Shown here: piece after piece, positions 1-8,247 of the stretch
Layout of the letters: the number at the start of each line of letters is the position of its first letter
How positions within the stretch are numbered: position 1 is the stretch's first letter
NCBI RefSeq assembly: GCF_900101175.1
Contig: NZ_FNFQ01000003.1
Location: 62,001-126,000 of the forward strand
Source: Stenotrophomonas pavanii
GTDB taxonomy: Bacteria; Pseudomonadota; Gammaproteobacteria; Xanthomonadales; Xanthomonadaceae
DNA: 64,000 bases
Direction of reading: 5' to 3'
Translations under genes and position numbers: made by a program
The notes under the pieces: generated by a model
Told to the model about the DNA's origin: nothing
What the model saw: the letters and a program-made list of their open reading frames with translations, nothing else
Database searches by the model: none

Positions 1-385
1 GCAGGGTCAGCACGTTGCTGCCGCGCAGGGCATCGTGTTCGGGCACCACCACCACGTCCCAATGGCGGGCGCTGATGCGCGGGTCGAGGATCTGCACCAC
101 CTGGCTGCCGCGTGCACGCAGCACGCGCAGCGCGCCTGCGGCCTGGCGCCCGCAGCCGATGGCCAGCGCCGGCGCCTCGTTGGCTAGTGACGCAAAGGCC
201 TCGCCGTAGCCGTTGACATCGCCGGGCAGGCGGCGCGGCGACAGCCAGCGCCAGGGCGCACGCGGTTGCAGGAGCAGCGGTCGGTGGGTGCCCTGGCGCA
301 GTGCCGAGGCCAGCGCGACCGCCTGGCGGACATTGCCCGCGCGGCCGTCAGTGACCGTCCACGGCGCGCTCGATCGTTTCACCAT
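1..385 (-). CDS. Mitochondrial fission ELM1-family protein, N-terminal part (3' end outside the window)
   Basis: The minus strand is open from an ATG at 385 to the window edge, giving about 128 residues. The product begins MVKRSSAPWTVTDGRAGN and continues with a GCGRQAAGALRVLR stretch, a QILDPR motif and a PEHDALRGSNVL motif. This order (TDGRAGN, IGCGR, QIxDPR, P.HD...G.NV) is the signature of the bacterial ELM1 (DUF1022) family, whose biochemical role is poorly known; a glycosyltransferase-like fold has been suggested. A second in-frame ATG lies two codons upstream at 391, and neither has a strong ribosome binding site. The C-terminus is missing only because the window ends. Confidence 0.8.
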   Translation of the reverse strand, partial: MVKRSSAPWTVTDGRAGNVRQAVALASALRQGTHRPLLLQPRAPWRWLSPRRLPGDVNGYGEAFASLANEAPALAIGCGRQAAGALRVLRARGSQVVQILDPRISARHWDVVVVPEHDALRGSNVLTL

Positions 386-511
386 TGGCATTAATTCGTT
401 TCAGCCCTGCTGGGTGTTGCAACAGTCGCGACACTCTACACTGCGGCTCGTCGTTTCGCCCCGCGCCGCCCGCGGGCACTGACTTCCCTTCGCCGCCCTG
501 GAGATCCACCG

Positions 512-1102
512 ATGTCCCACGCGCTCGACGCCGCCGCCCTCGACCAGCTGTTCCGCACGGCCCGCACCCAGAACGCCTTCCTCGACAAGCCGGTCCCCGA
601 GAGCCTGCTGAAGGAACTGTACGACCTGGTGAAGTGGGGCCCCACCGCGGCCAACACCACGCCGGCCCGCTTCGTCTTCGTCACCTCGAAGGAGGCCAAG
701 GACAAGCTGGCCCCGGCGCTGTCCGAAGGCAACCTGGCCAAGACCATGGCCGCGCCGGTCACCGTCATCATCGGTTTCGACCTGGACTTCCACGAGAAGC
801 TGCCGTACCTGTTCCCGCACACCGATGCCAAGGCCTGGTTCGACGGCCCGCAGCAAGGCCGCCACGAAGCCGCCATCCGCAACGGCAGCCTGCAGGGCGC
901 CTACCTGATCCTGGCTGCGCGCGCGCTGGGCCTGGATGCCGGCCCGATGTCCGGCTTCGACCCGGCCAAGGTCGACGAAGCCTTCTTCGCCGGCACCTCC
1001 ATCAAGTCGAATTTCCTGGTCAACCTGGGTTACGGTGACCCGGCGGGCCTGTTCCCGCGCCTGCCGCGCCTGTCGTTCGACGAAGCGGCGCGCATCGCGT
1101 AA
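512..1102 (+). CDS. Nitroreductase-family oxidoreductase (RutE/malonic semialdehyde reductase-like)
   Basis: A 196-residue protein of the nitroreductase FMN-dependent fold, the length expected for RutE/YdfG-type members. Visible features are the N-terminal [11 protein letters not shown] segment, the [18 protein letters not shown] stretch typical of the FMN-binding part, the central [10 protein letters not shown] region and the C-terminal NLGYGDP loop that contacts FMN. Family members reduce malonic semialdehyde, nitroaromatics or quinones with NAD(P)H. A GGAG box sits seven bases before the ATG. No pyrimidine-degradation (rut) genes are adjacent, so the physiological substrate is unknown. The gene seems monocistronic, with a hairpin following it. 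Confidence 0.85.
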   Translation: MSHALDAAALDQLFRTARTQNAFLDKPVPESLLKELYDLVKWGPTAANTTPARFVFVTSKEAKDKLAPALSEGNLAKTMAAPVTVIIGFDLDFHEKLPYLFPHTDAKAWFDGPQQGRHEAAIRNGSLQGAYLILAARALGLDAGPMSGFDPAKVDEAFFAGTSIKSNFLVNLGYGDPAGLFPRLPRLSFDEAARIA

Positions 1103-1121
1103 GACGCTGTATCGGTTTCGG

Positions 1122-1142
1122 GCCCGCCGTCGTGCGGCGGGC
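1122..1142 (+). terminator. Hairpin after the nitroreductase gene
   Basis: A 7-bp GC-only stem (GCCCGCC/GGCGGGC) with a 7-nt loop starts 20 bases after the nitroreductase stop and is followed by TCTTGCT. The short T tract makes it a plausible but not strong intrinsic terminator. Confidence 0.5.
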
Positions 1143-1188
1143 TCTTGCTGCACCGTGTACCCACCCTACGATCCGGAGAGTTCCTCAG

Positions 1189-1896
1189 ATGAGCGCCACC
1201 CGTAAACTGCTGCTGCCGCTGGCCCTGACCCTGGCCATCGCCGCCTGCTCCAAGCCGGCCGACACCGCTGCCCCGGCGGCCGATGCTGCCGCCCCGGCCA
1301 CCACCGAGCAGGCCGCCACCCCGGCGGCTGATGCCGCTGCTGCCGCGCCGGCCGCCGAAGCGATCAAGATCGCCTCGGGCACCTACAAGCTGGACCCGAG
1401 CCACACCGACGTGCTGGCGCAGTGGAGCCACTTCGGCTTCTCCAACCCGAGCGCGCACTTCGGCAACGTCGAAGGCACCCTGGTGTACAACGCCGAAGAC
1501 GTGACCAAGTCCACCGTGGAAGTGAAGCTGCCGCTGAGCGGCCTGAACAGCTTCACCGCCAAGTTCGACGAGCACCTGAAGAGCGCCGATTTCTTCGACG
1601 CCGCCAAGTTCGCCGATGCCACCTTCAAGAGCACCAAGGTGGAAGCGGCCGGCACCAACAAGCTGACCGTCACCGGCGACCTGACCATCAAGGGCATCAC
1701 CAAGCCGGTCACCCTGGATGTCACCGTCAACGGCGGCGGCGAGCACCCGATGGCCAAGGTTCCGGCCGCCGGCTTCGATGCCACCACCACCCTGAAGCGC
1801 AGCGATTTCGGCGTCGGCGCCTACGCCCCGAACGTCAGCGATGAAGTGAAGATCCGCATCACCACCGAAGCCACCGGCGAGAAGCCGGCGGCTTGA
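1189..1896 (+). CDS. YceI-family lipoprotein
   Basis: A 235-residue exported lipoprotein. The signal peptide ends in a lipobox (LAIAAC, Cys20), followed by an Ala/Pro/Thr-rich linker to about residue 60 and then a YceI-like lipocalin-fold domain. Recognisable pieces are YKLDPSHTDVLAQWSHFGFSN, LPLSGLNSFTAKFDEHLKS, FFDAAKFADATF and LTIKGITKPVTLDV. YceI proteins bind long isoprenoid or fatty-acyl molecules in a beta-barrel; this one would do so at the outer or inner membrane face. I chose the ATG at 1189 because it gives a clean signal peptide and has a GGAGAG box in front. A terminator follows. Confidence 0.9.
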   Translation: MSATRKLLLPLALTLAIAACSKPADTAAPAADAAAPATTEQAATPAADAAAAAPAAEAIKIASGTYKLDPSHTDVLAQWSHFGFSNPSAHFGNVEGTLVYNAEDVTKSTVEVKLPLSGLNSFTAKFDEHLKSADFFDAAKFADATFKSTKVEAAGTNKLTVTGDLTIKGITKPVTLDVTVNGGGEHPMAKVPAAGFDATTTLKRSDFGVGAYAPNVSDEVKIRITTEATGEKPAA

Positions 1897-1930
1897 TGTA
1901 CCCGACTCACTCGTCGTGAGAAGGCAGGAG

Positions 1931-1958
1931 GCCCGCTGAAAAGCGGGCCTTCTTTTTT
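1931..1958 (+). terminator. Intrinsic terminator after the YceI gene
   Basis: A perfect 7-bp stem GCCCGCT/AGCGGGC with a GAAA tetraloop is followed by CTTCTTTTTT. This is a textbook rho-independent terminator, 34 bases past the stop codon. Confidence 0.92.
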
Positions 1959-1967
1959 GGGGTGCGG

Positions 1968-2041
1968 GTAGAGCCGGCCGCTGGCCGGCTGCTTGCGAGG
2001 TGCCCGATCATGAGGGGCTGCCGGCCAGCGGCCGGCACTAC
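1968..2041. repeat. SMAG (GTAG-type REP) inverted pair
   Basis: Two palindromic units of about 23 bp built on GCCGGCCGCTGGCCGGC face each other; one begins GTAG and the other ends CTAC. This is the arrangement of S. maltophilia GTAG repeats, which are thought to be mobilised by RAYT transposases encoded elsewhere. The pair fills the gap between the YceI terminator and the convergent hypothetical gene. Confidence 0.85.
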
Positions 2042-2079
2042 CCTGTCGGTGGGGGCGGCCACCTCCGAAGCAGGGTTGC

Positions 2080-2481
2080 TCAGCGCAATGCGCCCAACCA
2101 TGCCACGCACGCTTCGCTCGGGCTCTGCTTGGCCTTCACCGCCAGCCCGCTGGCCCGTGCGAACGTCTGCGCGGCCTGCGCCACCACTTGGCGTGCGATC
2201 AGCGCCGCCTGCTTGGTGGCCGCCTGTTGCTTGCGCAGCTGCACGATGTGCACCGACGGGCGACCCACCGGCGCGTACTTCTGGTCGCGGCGCAGCACAT
2301 CGGCCACCTGCGCCACTTCGAATTCGGCCTGCAGGTAGCGGTGCTGCGCCGCCACCAGCTCGCGCAGCGGCGCGCGCAGTGCAGCGGTGTCGGCGAACGC
2401 GGCCAGCGCCGCATCGCAGGCGGCGTCATCGGCAAAGCGGGTGCGCAGCGCATCCACGCCGGCCAGGGTCAGTTTGGCCAT
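2080..2481 (-). CDS. Conserved hypothetical protein
   Basis: A 133-residue, Ala-rich, almost wholly helical protein with no signal peptide or membrane segment. Residues 20-60 and 75-110 look like long amphipathic helices, with an intervening KYAPVGRPSVHIVQLRKQQ loop. I do not recognise the family. It lies convergent to the YceI gene and is separated from it by a SMAG pair. Its codon use matches the surrounding genome, so it is probably a resident gene. Confidence 0.6.
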   Translation of the reverse strand: MAKLTLAGVDALRTRFADDAACDAALAAFADTAALRAPLRELVAAQHRYLQAEFEVAQVADVLRRDQKYAPVGRPSVHIVQLRKQQAATKQAALIARQVVAQAAQTFARASGLAVKAKQSPSEACVAWLGALR

Positions 2482-2559
2482 GTGGGCCTCGTTGCTGCAG
2501 GAAAGGAGCGCGATTGTCGCATTGCTTGGTGTGCTCCGGGCCGGGAGGCCTCCGCTTTG

Positions 2560-2646
2560 GTAGAGTCGACTGCTAGTCGACTGCTCTTGGCGCGATGCCG
2601 GAAACCCCCGCGCTGCGCACGATAGTCGACTAGCAGTCGACTCTAC
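2560..2646. repeat. SMAG inverted pair, GTCGACT subtype
   Basis: GTAGAGTCGACTG...AGTCGAC at the left is mirrored by GTCGACT...CAGTCGACTCTAC at the right, with about 40 bp between. The same subtype recurs at 33202-33289. It occupies the divergent space between the hypothetical gene at 2481 and the membrane-protein gene at 2692. Confidence 0.85.
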
Positions 2647-2691
2647 CTGGCTGGCATTTCAGGCGCAGCCGCACCCACGGAAGGAAGACCC

Positions 2692-3513
2692 ATGCAGGAC
2701 GCGCAGTACTGGTTGAACGAGTTCTGGTCGGGCCTGAGCGTGCTCGATCTGCTGGGCGGTAGCGTGCTCGGTACGCTGCTTGGCCTGGTGCTGGGCATCC
2801 TCGGCTGGCGCTGGCTGCACCGCCGGGGTTGGTTGCAGCGGCGCAAGCGCTGGCATCACTGGCTGCTGGCCAGCTACGTGGTGCTGCTGCCGCTGGCCAC
2901 GGCCTTCTTCGGCCTGCAGCTGGGCTTCACCGCCGGTGCGCACCGCGCGCTGTTCAAGCAGCTTGATCATTTCCAGCCGCACCTGCAGACCCTGGTGGAA
3001 GGCTGGAGCGAAGGCTTCACCGACTCGCTGGACGACCCGCGCATGCGCGAGGCATTGCGCAGCCAGGGCACGGTGGGCGATGTGGCCGACACCATCGCCT
3101 CGGCCTACCTCAGCGAACATCCGCTGCCCGGCCTGGACCGTCTTGGCAACGGCCCGTTGGCGCGCGGTACCGGCTGGGTGATAGGCAAGGTGCGCGAAGG
3201 CCTGCTGCGTGGCATGGTGGAAGACACGCTGGTGGACAAGGCCGGCACCCTCGGCCTGGAACCCAAGGTGGTGCGCGAGGCGCTGACCATGCATGTGGAT
3301 GAGCTGTTGCACACCCATGGCGTGCTGCGGCTGGTGAAAGCGCAGATCAACGGCATGATGCCCGGCGTGTACTTCGGGCTGCTGTTGCCGCTGCTGGCCG
3401 TCGCACTGCTGGTGGCGCTGGAGATCTGGGCCGCGCAGCGGTTCGGGTGGACGCGGCAGGGGGTAGTGCCGGCCGCTGGCCGGCAATTGCAGGTTCCCGC
3501 CGAGGGTTCATGA
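2692..3513 (+). CDS. Hypothetical membrane protein with a repeat-derived C-terminal tail
   Basis: A 273-residue protein with predicted membrane helices at about residues 17-39, 56-80 and 226-246. Between them is a long soluble part (residues 85-220), probably periplasmic, containing DDPRMREAL and GWVIGKVREGLLRG. I do not recognise a family. An AAGGAAG box supports the ATG at 2692. The last 16 residues (258-273, VVPAAGRQ...PAEGS) are encoded by a SMAG element beginning at 3463, so the original C-terminus may have been changed by repeat insertion. The neighbouring gene downstream is convergent. Confidence 0.7.
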   Translation: MQDAQYWLNEFWSGLSVLDLLGGSVLGTLLGLVLGILGWRWLHRRGWLQRRKRWHHWLLASYVVLLPLATAFFGLQLGFTAGAHRALFKQLDHFQPHLQTLVEGWSEGFTDSLDDPRMREALRSQGTVGDVADTIASAYLSEHPLPGLDRLGNGPLARGTGWVIGKVREGLLRGMVEDTLVDKAGTLGLEPKVVREALTMHVDELLHTHGVLRLVKAQINGMMPGVYFGLLLPLLAVALLVALEIWAAQRFGWTRQGVVPAAGRQLQVPAEGS

Positions 3514-3539
3514 GGTTGCCGGCCAGCGGCCGGCACTAC
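3463..3539. repeat. SMAG inverted pair overlapping a coding end
   Basis: GTAGTGCCGGCCGCTGGCCGG at the left mirrors the CCGGCCAGCGGCCGGCACTAC at the right. The left unit and most of the spacer lie inside the 3' end of the membrane-protein gene, which stops at 3513. Confidence 0.88.
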
Positions 3540-3551
3540 CCTCCGGAGGGC

Positions 3552-3576
3552 GTGCGGACCAACGGTCCGCACCTAC
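3552..3576. repeat. Single SMAG unit
   Basis: A palindrome GTGCGGACC-AAC-GGTCCGCAC ends in CTAC. It lies between the convergent genes ending at 3513 and 3587 and could act as a bidirectional transcript end. Confidence 0.75.
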
Positions 3577-3586
3577 CGTCCTTTGA

Positions 3587-4384
3587 TCAATCGCCGTCGG
3601 CTTCGTCCGGATGGGCCTTCCAGTAGCCGGTCGAGCGGATCCAATCGCGCGGCACGCCCAGGTGGCCTTCGATGAACTTGCGCATCATCCGTGCGCGGCG
3701 CGATTCGGTGGCGATCCAGTAGAAGACATCACCGTCCGGGGCCTCGAAGTCGGTCAGCATGTCTTCCAGCAGCGTGCTGCTGGCCGCCGGGAAGCCGTTG
3801 CGCTCCAGCCAGTGGATGCGCACGTTCTCGTACTGCGGCAGGTCCTGGCGCTCGGCCTCGTCGCGCACTTCGATGAAGGCCTGCACTTCGGCACCGTCCG
3901 GCAGCACGTCCAGCCAGCGGGCGATGGCCGGCAGTGCGGTCTCGTCGCCGATCAGCACGTAGGCGTCGTAGGTGTCGGCCACCACGAACGAGCCGCGCGG
4001 GCCGCCGATCACCAGCGTGTCGCCCGGCTGCGCGCGCTCGGCCCACGGCCCGGCGACGCCCTGGTCGTGCAGCACGAAGTCGATGGCCAGCTCGCCGGTC
4101 TCGTGGTCCCACCAGCGCGGGGTGTAGTCGCGCGACGGCGAGGGCGACTTGCCGTCCGGGTAACTGCGGCCTTCGGCGGTCAGCACCGGCAGCACCATCT
4201 CGCCGCTGCTGTTTGGGAAGAACAGCTTGATGTGGTCGTCGGCGCCGGGCGAATCGAAGCCGGCCAGATCGTCGCCGCCCAGCACCACGCGGCGCATGTG
4301 CGGGGTGACTTCTTCGGTGCGCAGCACGGTCAGTTCACGGAAGCGCACATCCAGGCGCAGGCGCGGGTTGTTGTGTTCGGTCAT
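3587..4384 (-). CDS. Siderophore-interacting protein (ViuB/YqjH-type ferric-siderophore flavoreductase)
   Basis: A 265-residue cytoplasmic flavoprotein that would release iron by reducing ferric siderophores with NAD(P)H. It has the SIP/FAD-binding-9 layout: an N-terminal FAD domain with SRDYTPR (residues 84-90) for FAD, then GDTLVIGGPRGSF, a nucleotide-binding domain starting at LIGDETALPAI (about 146-154), and the C-terminal TGYWK motif conserved in ViuB/YqjH. It lies 59 bp downstream of a PadR-family gene on the same strand. The pairing recalls E. coli yqjH-yqjI, in which the PadR-type YqjI represses the reductase gene in response to metal. That regulation is inferred here from context. 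Confidence 0.9.
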   Translation of the reverse strand: MTEHNNPRLRLDVRFRELTVLRTEEVTPHMRRVVLGGDDLAGFDSPGADDHIKLFFPNSSGEMVLPVLTAEGRSYPDGKSPSPSRDYTPRWWDHETGELAIDFVLHDQGVAGPWAERAQPGDTLVIGGPRGSFVVADTYDAYVLIGDETALPAIARWLDVLPDGAEVQAFIEVRDEAERQDLPQYENVRIHWLERNGFPAASSTLLEDMLTDFEAPDGDVFYWIATESRRARMMRKFIEGHLGVPRDWIRSTGYWKAHPDEADGD

Positions 4385-4443
4385 GGGGATACCTGTAAAG
4401 GTGTCGCGCGGGGGCGCGCGGGATGGGGGAGACCTGGCTGGAT

Positions 4444-5004
4444 TCAGTCTGGCTGGGTCGTTGAAAGGGGGGATGCCTCGCTACCGGCGGTACCGTTCAG
4501 CAGGGCGGACGCCCGGCTCAGCAGCGCCGCCACCTCGTCTGCCTCGCCCTCGGCCCAGCGGCCGTGGTGATGCACCAGCGCCCGCTTGAACTCGCGCAGG
4601 GCAGTGGCCAGCGGCGGCGGCAGCGACGCCTTGGTGATCTCGCGGGCACGGTCGAAGGCTCGCCGTTGCGCGAGGCGTACCTGGGTTCGCTGCACCTTCA
4701 GCTCGAACTCGCCGGCGGCGGTGATGCGGAAGATCCGCCTGCCGTCCACTTCCTCGGCCTCGATCCAGCCGGCCTGCTCGAAGCTGGCCAGCAGCGGGTA
4801 CATGGTGCCGGCGCTGGGCGTATAGGCCTGCATGAACTGGTTGCTGATCAGCTGCATCAGCTCGTAGCCATGGCGTGGCTGCTCGCCGATCAGGGCCAGC
4901 ACCAGCAGGCGCAGGTCGCCCCGGCTGAGCACCCGTGGCTGGCCGTTGCGGCGCGGCACATCCGGATCGGTGGAACGGGCTCTGGGAGAAGACGTACGGC
5001 TCAT
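4444..5004 (-). CDS. PadR-family transcriptional regulator (YqjI-like)
   Basis: A 186-residue regulator. A basic, disordered N-terminus (about residues 1-25) precedes the PadR winged helix with LRLLVLALIGEQPRHGYELM, then YTPSAGTMYPLLASFEQAGWIE and the beta-wing EVDGRRIFRITAAGE, followed by a C-terminal dimerisation helix. Upstream of the flavoreductase gene and co-oriented with it, it probably represses both genes. No ribosome binding site precedes the ATG at 5004; instead two identical palindromes lie at 5007-5016 and 5034-5043, so the message may be leaderless or nearly so. The N-terminus lacks the His/Cys-rich metal segment of E. coli YqjI, so the inducing signal is uncertain. Confidence 0.88.
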   Translation of the reverse strand: MSRTSSPRARSTDPDVPRRNGQPRVLSRGDLRLLVLALIGEQPRHGYELMQLISNQFMQAYTPSAGTMYPLLASFEQAGWIEAEEVDGRRIFRITAAGEFELKVQRTQVRLAQRRAFDRAREITKASLPPPLATALREFKRALVHHHGRWAEGEADEVAALLSRASALLNGTAGSEASPLSTTQPD

Positions 5005-5006
5005 TT

Positions 5007-5043
5007 CGATATATCGGTAAACGAGTGTGCAAACGATATATCG
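5007..5043 (-). promoter_or_regulatory. Twin palindromic operator of the padR-flavoreductase operon
   Basis: Two perfect copies of CGATATATCG lie 27 bp apart (5007-5016 and 5034-5043), directly upstream of the PadR gene's ATG. On the minus strand, TTGCCG near 5061 with a spacing of about 17 bp places a -10-like TATCGT inside the upstream palindrome. A dimer bound there would occlude the promoter, giving autorepression. The sequence is observed; the operator role is inferred. Confidence 0.65.
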
Positions 5044-5492
5044 ATAGCGCGAGCCCGGCAATCATCGATCCGGCCACAAGCGCGTCTGTTTTGGGCCACG
5101 GCCCGCCCGCGCACCGCTCCAGGCGATGCGGCGGTCGCTCGCGCCAATCCAGGGGTGCGACACGTTGTCGCCGGTCAAGCGCCCGCGCCCGCGGTCGATA
5201 CCGCAGGGTGCGCGGGCGCCGCACAACCGTCATCGGCCGCAGTAACACTGCGTCCTGCACATGGTGGCTCCGGGCCCAGCGCGACAGCCGGGCACCGGCT
5301 CCAAGGTGCCGCAGTACCCGGAAACAAGGGCCTGTCCTGCCGCCGGACAGGCCGGGACAGGCCTTGCGGACACTGGCCGCATGCGTCCATACGCCAGCGT
5401 AGCCAAGTGACGAAAGCCCTTGGTGCGCTACACTTTGCGGTCTAGAAATCTATACAACAGTCGCGCGCGTGCGTGCGGTAATGGGAGCGCTA
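5044..5492 (+). other. Divergent intergenic region upstream of aceE, with a hairpin
   Basis: About 450 bp without a convincing gene between the padR promoter and aceE. The only clear structure is an inverted repeat, GGCCTGTCC (5329-5337) and GGACAGGCC (5345-5353), followed by a second GGGACAGGCC copy to 5363. This leaves three alternating half-sites 110-165 bp before aceE. It could be a regulator site or an mRNA leader hairpin for aceE. The last stretch before the start codon has a GGGAGC box. Confidence 0.4.
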
Positions 5493-8180
5493 ATGAACTG
5501 GTTGAACGAGGTGCTGAACAACGACCCGAATCCTGTGGAAACCCAGGAGTGGATCGAGTCGTTGAAGGCCGTTATTGATGTCGAGGGCTCCGAGCGCGCG
5601 CATCAGCTGCTGGAAGGCATGGTGGAACTGACCCGTCGTTCGGGCGCCTACCTGCCGTTCTCTCCCACCACCGAATACGTCAACACCATCGAACCGCAGT
5701 TCGAGGCCAAGAGCCCGGGCAACGCCGAGCTGGAATGGCGCATCCGTTCGATCATCCGCTGGAACGCGATGGCCACCGTGGTGCGCGCCAACCGCAAGCC
5801 GGGTGACCTGGGCGGCCACATCGCCTCGTTCGCCTCCGGCGCCACCCTGTACGACGTGGGCTTCAACCACTTCTGGCGCGCCCCGAGCGAAAACCACCCG
5901 GGCGACCTGCTGTTCATCCAGGGCCACAGCGCCCCGGGCATCTACGCGCGTTCCTTCCTGGAAGGCCGCATCAGCGAAGAGCAGCTGGACAAGTTCCGCA
6001 TGGAAGTGGACGGCGGTGGCCTGTCCTCGTACCCGCACCCGTGGCTGATGCCGGACTACTGGCAGACCCCGACCGTGTCGATGGGCCTGGGCCCGCTGGC
6101 CGCCATCTACCAGGCGCAGTTCATGCGCTACCTGGAAAACCGTGGCCTGATCGAGAAGTCCGACCGCAAGGTGTGGTGCTTCATCGGCGACGGCGAGAGC
6201 GACGAGCCGGAAACCCTGGGTGCCATCGCCCTGGCCGGCCGGGAAGGCCTGGACAACCTGATCTTCGTGGTGAACTGCAACCTGCAGCGCCTGGACGGCC
6301 CGGTGCGCGGCAACGGCAAGATCATCCAGGAACTGGAAGGCGTGTTCCGTGGCGGCGGCTGGAACGTGATCAAGCTGCTGTGGGGCGGTTACTGGGATGC
6401 CCTGCTGGCTAAGGACACCAACGGCGTCCTGAAGAAGCTGATGATGGAAACCGTCGACGGCGAATACCAGAACTGCAAGGCCTTCGGCGGCGCGTATACC
6501 CGCGAGCATTTCTTCGGCAAATACCCGGAAACCGCCGCGATGGTGGCCGGCCTGAGCGACGACGACATCTGGCGCCTGAACCGTGGTGGCCACGACCCGC
6601 ACAAGGTGTACGCCGCCTACCACCAGGCCGTGAACACCAAGGGCATGCCGACCGTCATCCTGGCCAAGACCGTGAAGGGTTACGGCATGGGCAGCGCCGG
6701 TGAGGCGCTGAACCCGACCCACCAGACCAAGAAGCTGGACGACGAAGCGGTGCGCCACTTCCGCGACCGCTTCAACATTCCGGTGACCGACGCGCAGCTG
6801 GCCGACGGCCAGGTGCCGTTCTACCACCCGGGCCCGGATTCGCCGGAAGTGCAGTACCTGCAGGAACGCCGTGCCGCGCTGGGCGGTTACCTGCCGCAGC
6901 GCCGCCGCAAGGCCGACAAGACCTTCGTGGCACCGAAGCTGGAAGCCTACGAGCGCCTGCTGAAGAGCAGCGGCGAGCGCAGCTACTCCACCACCATGGC
7001 CTTCGTGCAGAGCCTGAACATCACCCTGCGCGACAAGGAACTGGGCCCGCACATCGTGCCGATCGTGGCCGACGAAGCCCGCACCTTCGGCATGGAAGGC
7101 CTGTTCCGCCAGATTGGCATCTACGCGCCGTTCGGCCAGAAGTACAAGCCGGTCGACGCCGACCAGCTGATGTTCTACCGCGAAGACCAGAGCGGCCAGG
7201 TGCTGCAGCAGGGCATCAGCGAGCCGGGTGCGATCAGCTCGTGGATGGCCGCCGGTACCAGCTACTCGGTCAGCAACGTGCCGATGCTGCCGTTCTACAT
7301 CTACTACTCGATGTTCGGCTTCCAGCGCGTGGGCGACATCGCTTGGCAGGCAGCGGACATGCGTACCCGCGGCTTCCTGCTGGGTGGCACCGCCGGCCGC
7401 ACCACGCTGAACGGTGAAGGCCTGCAGCATGAAGATGGCTTCAGCCATCTGGTGGCCGGTGGCATCCCGAACGTGCGCAGCTACGACCCGACCTTCGGCT
7501 TCGAAGTGACGGTGATCCTGCAGCACGGCACCAAGCGCATGATGGAAGACCAGGTGGACGAGTATTACTACGTCACCCTGATGAACGAAAACTACACCCA
7601 CCCGGAAATGCCGGAAGGTGCGGCCGAAGGCATCGTCAAGGGCATGTACCTGCTGACCGACGCCGGCAAGCCGAAGAAGGGCGAGCTGCGCGTGCAGCTG
7701 CTAGGTTCGGGCACCATCCTGCGCGAAGCCATTGCCGCCGCCGAGCTGCTGGACAAGGACTTCGGCGTGACCGCCGATATCTGGAGCTGCCCGAGCTTCA
7801 ACGAACTGCGTCGCGATGGTTTTGACGTGGAGCGTGCCAACCGCCTGCATCCGGAAGGTGAGCAGCGCAAGGCCTACGTGACCGAGCTGCTGGAAGGCCG
7901 CCAGGGCCCGGCGATTGCCGCCACCGACTACGTGCGTGCGTATGCGGATCAGATCCGTGCGTTCGTGCCGATGTCGTACACCGTGCTGGGTACCGATGGG
8001 TTTGGCCGTTCGGATACGCGTGCGAACCTGCGCCGGTTCTTTGAAGTGGATCGCTACTACATCGCGCATGCCGCGATTGCGGCGCTGGCGAAGGAAGGGA
8101 AGATGACCGCGAAGGATGTGGCCCGGGCGATCAAGCAGTACAAGATTGATCCGGAGAAGGCTAATCCTGTTGGGGTTTGA
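5493..8180 (+). CDS. aceE: Pyruvate dehydrogenase E1 component (homodimeric type)
   Basis: An 895-residue, full-length AceE, the thiamine-diphosphate-dependent decarboxylase that feeds acetyl groups to the E2 subunit of the pyruvate dehydrogenase complex in the cytoplasm. It starts MNWLNEVLNNDPNP, as in xanthomonad AceE. The TPP-binding motif runs from GDGESDEPETLGA to FVVNCNLQRLDGPV, preceded by the conserved HGHSAPGIYARSF-type substrate region. The central EDQSGQVLQQGISEPGA and the C-terminal transketolase-like domain (VLGTDGFGRSDTR) are intact. The ATG at 5493 has a GGGAGC box, and the longer frame upstream is unsupported. aceF and lpd are not adjacent, and a strong terminator follows, so it is transcribed alone here. 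Confidence 0.97.
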   Translation: MNWLNEVLNNDPNPVETQEWIESLKAVIDVEGSERAHQLLEGMVELTRRSGAYLPFSPTTEYVNTIEPQFEAKSPGNAELEWRIRSIIRWNAMATVVRANRKPGDLGGHIASFASGATLYDVGFNHFWRAPSENHPGDLLFIQGHSAPGIYARSFLEGRISEEQLDKFRMEVDGGGLSSYPHPWLMPDYWQTPTVSMGLGPLAAIYQAQFMRYLENRGLIEKSDRKVWCFIGDGESDEPETLGAIALAGREGLDNLIFVVNCNLQRLDGPVRGNGKIIQELEGVFRGGGWNVIKLLWGGYWDALLAKDTNGVLKKLMMETVDGEYQNCKAFGGAYTREHFFGKYPETAAMVAGLSDDDIWRLNRGGHDPHKVYAAYHQAVNTKGMPTVILAKTVKGYGMGSAGEALNPTHQTKKLDDEAVRHFRDRFNIPVTDAQLADGQVPFYHPGPDSPEVQYLQERRAALGGYLPQRRRKADKTFVAPKLEAYERLLKSSGERSYSTTMAFVQSLNITLRDKELGPHIVPIVADEARTFGMEGLFRQIGIYAPFGQKYKPVDADQLMFYREDQSGQVLQQGISEPGAISSWMAAGTSYSVSNVPMLPFYIYYSMFGFQRVGDIAWQAADMRTRGFLLGGTAGRTTLNGEGLQHEDGFSHLVAGGIPNVRSYDPTFGFEVTVILQHGTKRMMEDQVDEYYYVTLMNENYTHPEMPEGAAEGIVKGMYLLTDAGKPKKGELRVQLLGSGTILREAIAAAELLDKDFGVTADIWSCPSFNELRRDGFDVERANRLHPEGEQRKAYVTELLEGRQGPAIAATDYVRAYADQIRAFVPMSYTVLGTDGFGRSDTRANLRRFFEVDRYYIAHAAIAALAKEGKMTAKDVARAIKQYKIDPEKANPVGV

Positions 8181-8190
8181 TAATTAAGAA

Positions 8191-8217
8191 GGGGCAGCGA
8201 AAGCTGCCCCTTTTTTT
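8191..8217 (+). terminator. Intrinsic terminator of aceE
   Basis: A perfect 8-bp stem GGGGCAGC/GCTGCCCC with a GAAA loop is followed by seven T residues, 10 bases past the aceE stop. It marks the boundary between the housekeeping block and the AT-richer defence block. Confidence 0.95.
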
Positions 8218-8247
8218 GAATGGATTCGATGAGCCTGGGGAGGGAAC

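Noticed and set aside
2560..2646. CRISPR or phage attachment site suggested by repeated GTCGACT motifs
   Set aside because: The units are two palindromes in inverted orientation with GTAG/CTAC ends, which is the SMAG pattern; there are no regularly spaced direct repeats and no integrase gene.
5490..7601. Very long open frame antisense to aceE
   Set aside because: A high-GC shadow frame. It has low-complexity His/Val/Arg-rich sequence and no family motif, whereas aceE on the other strand is certain.
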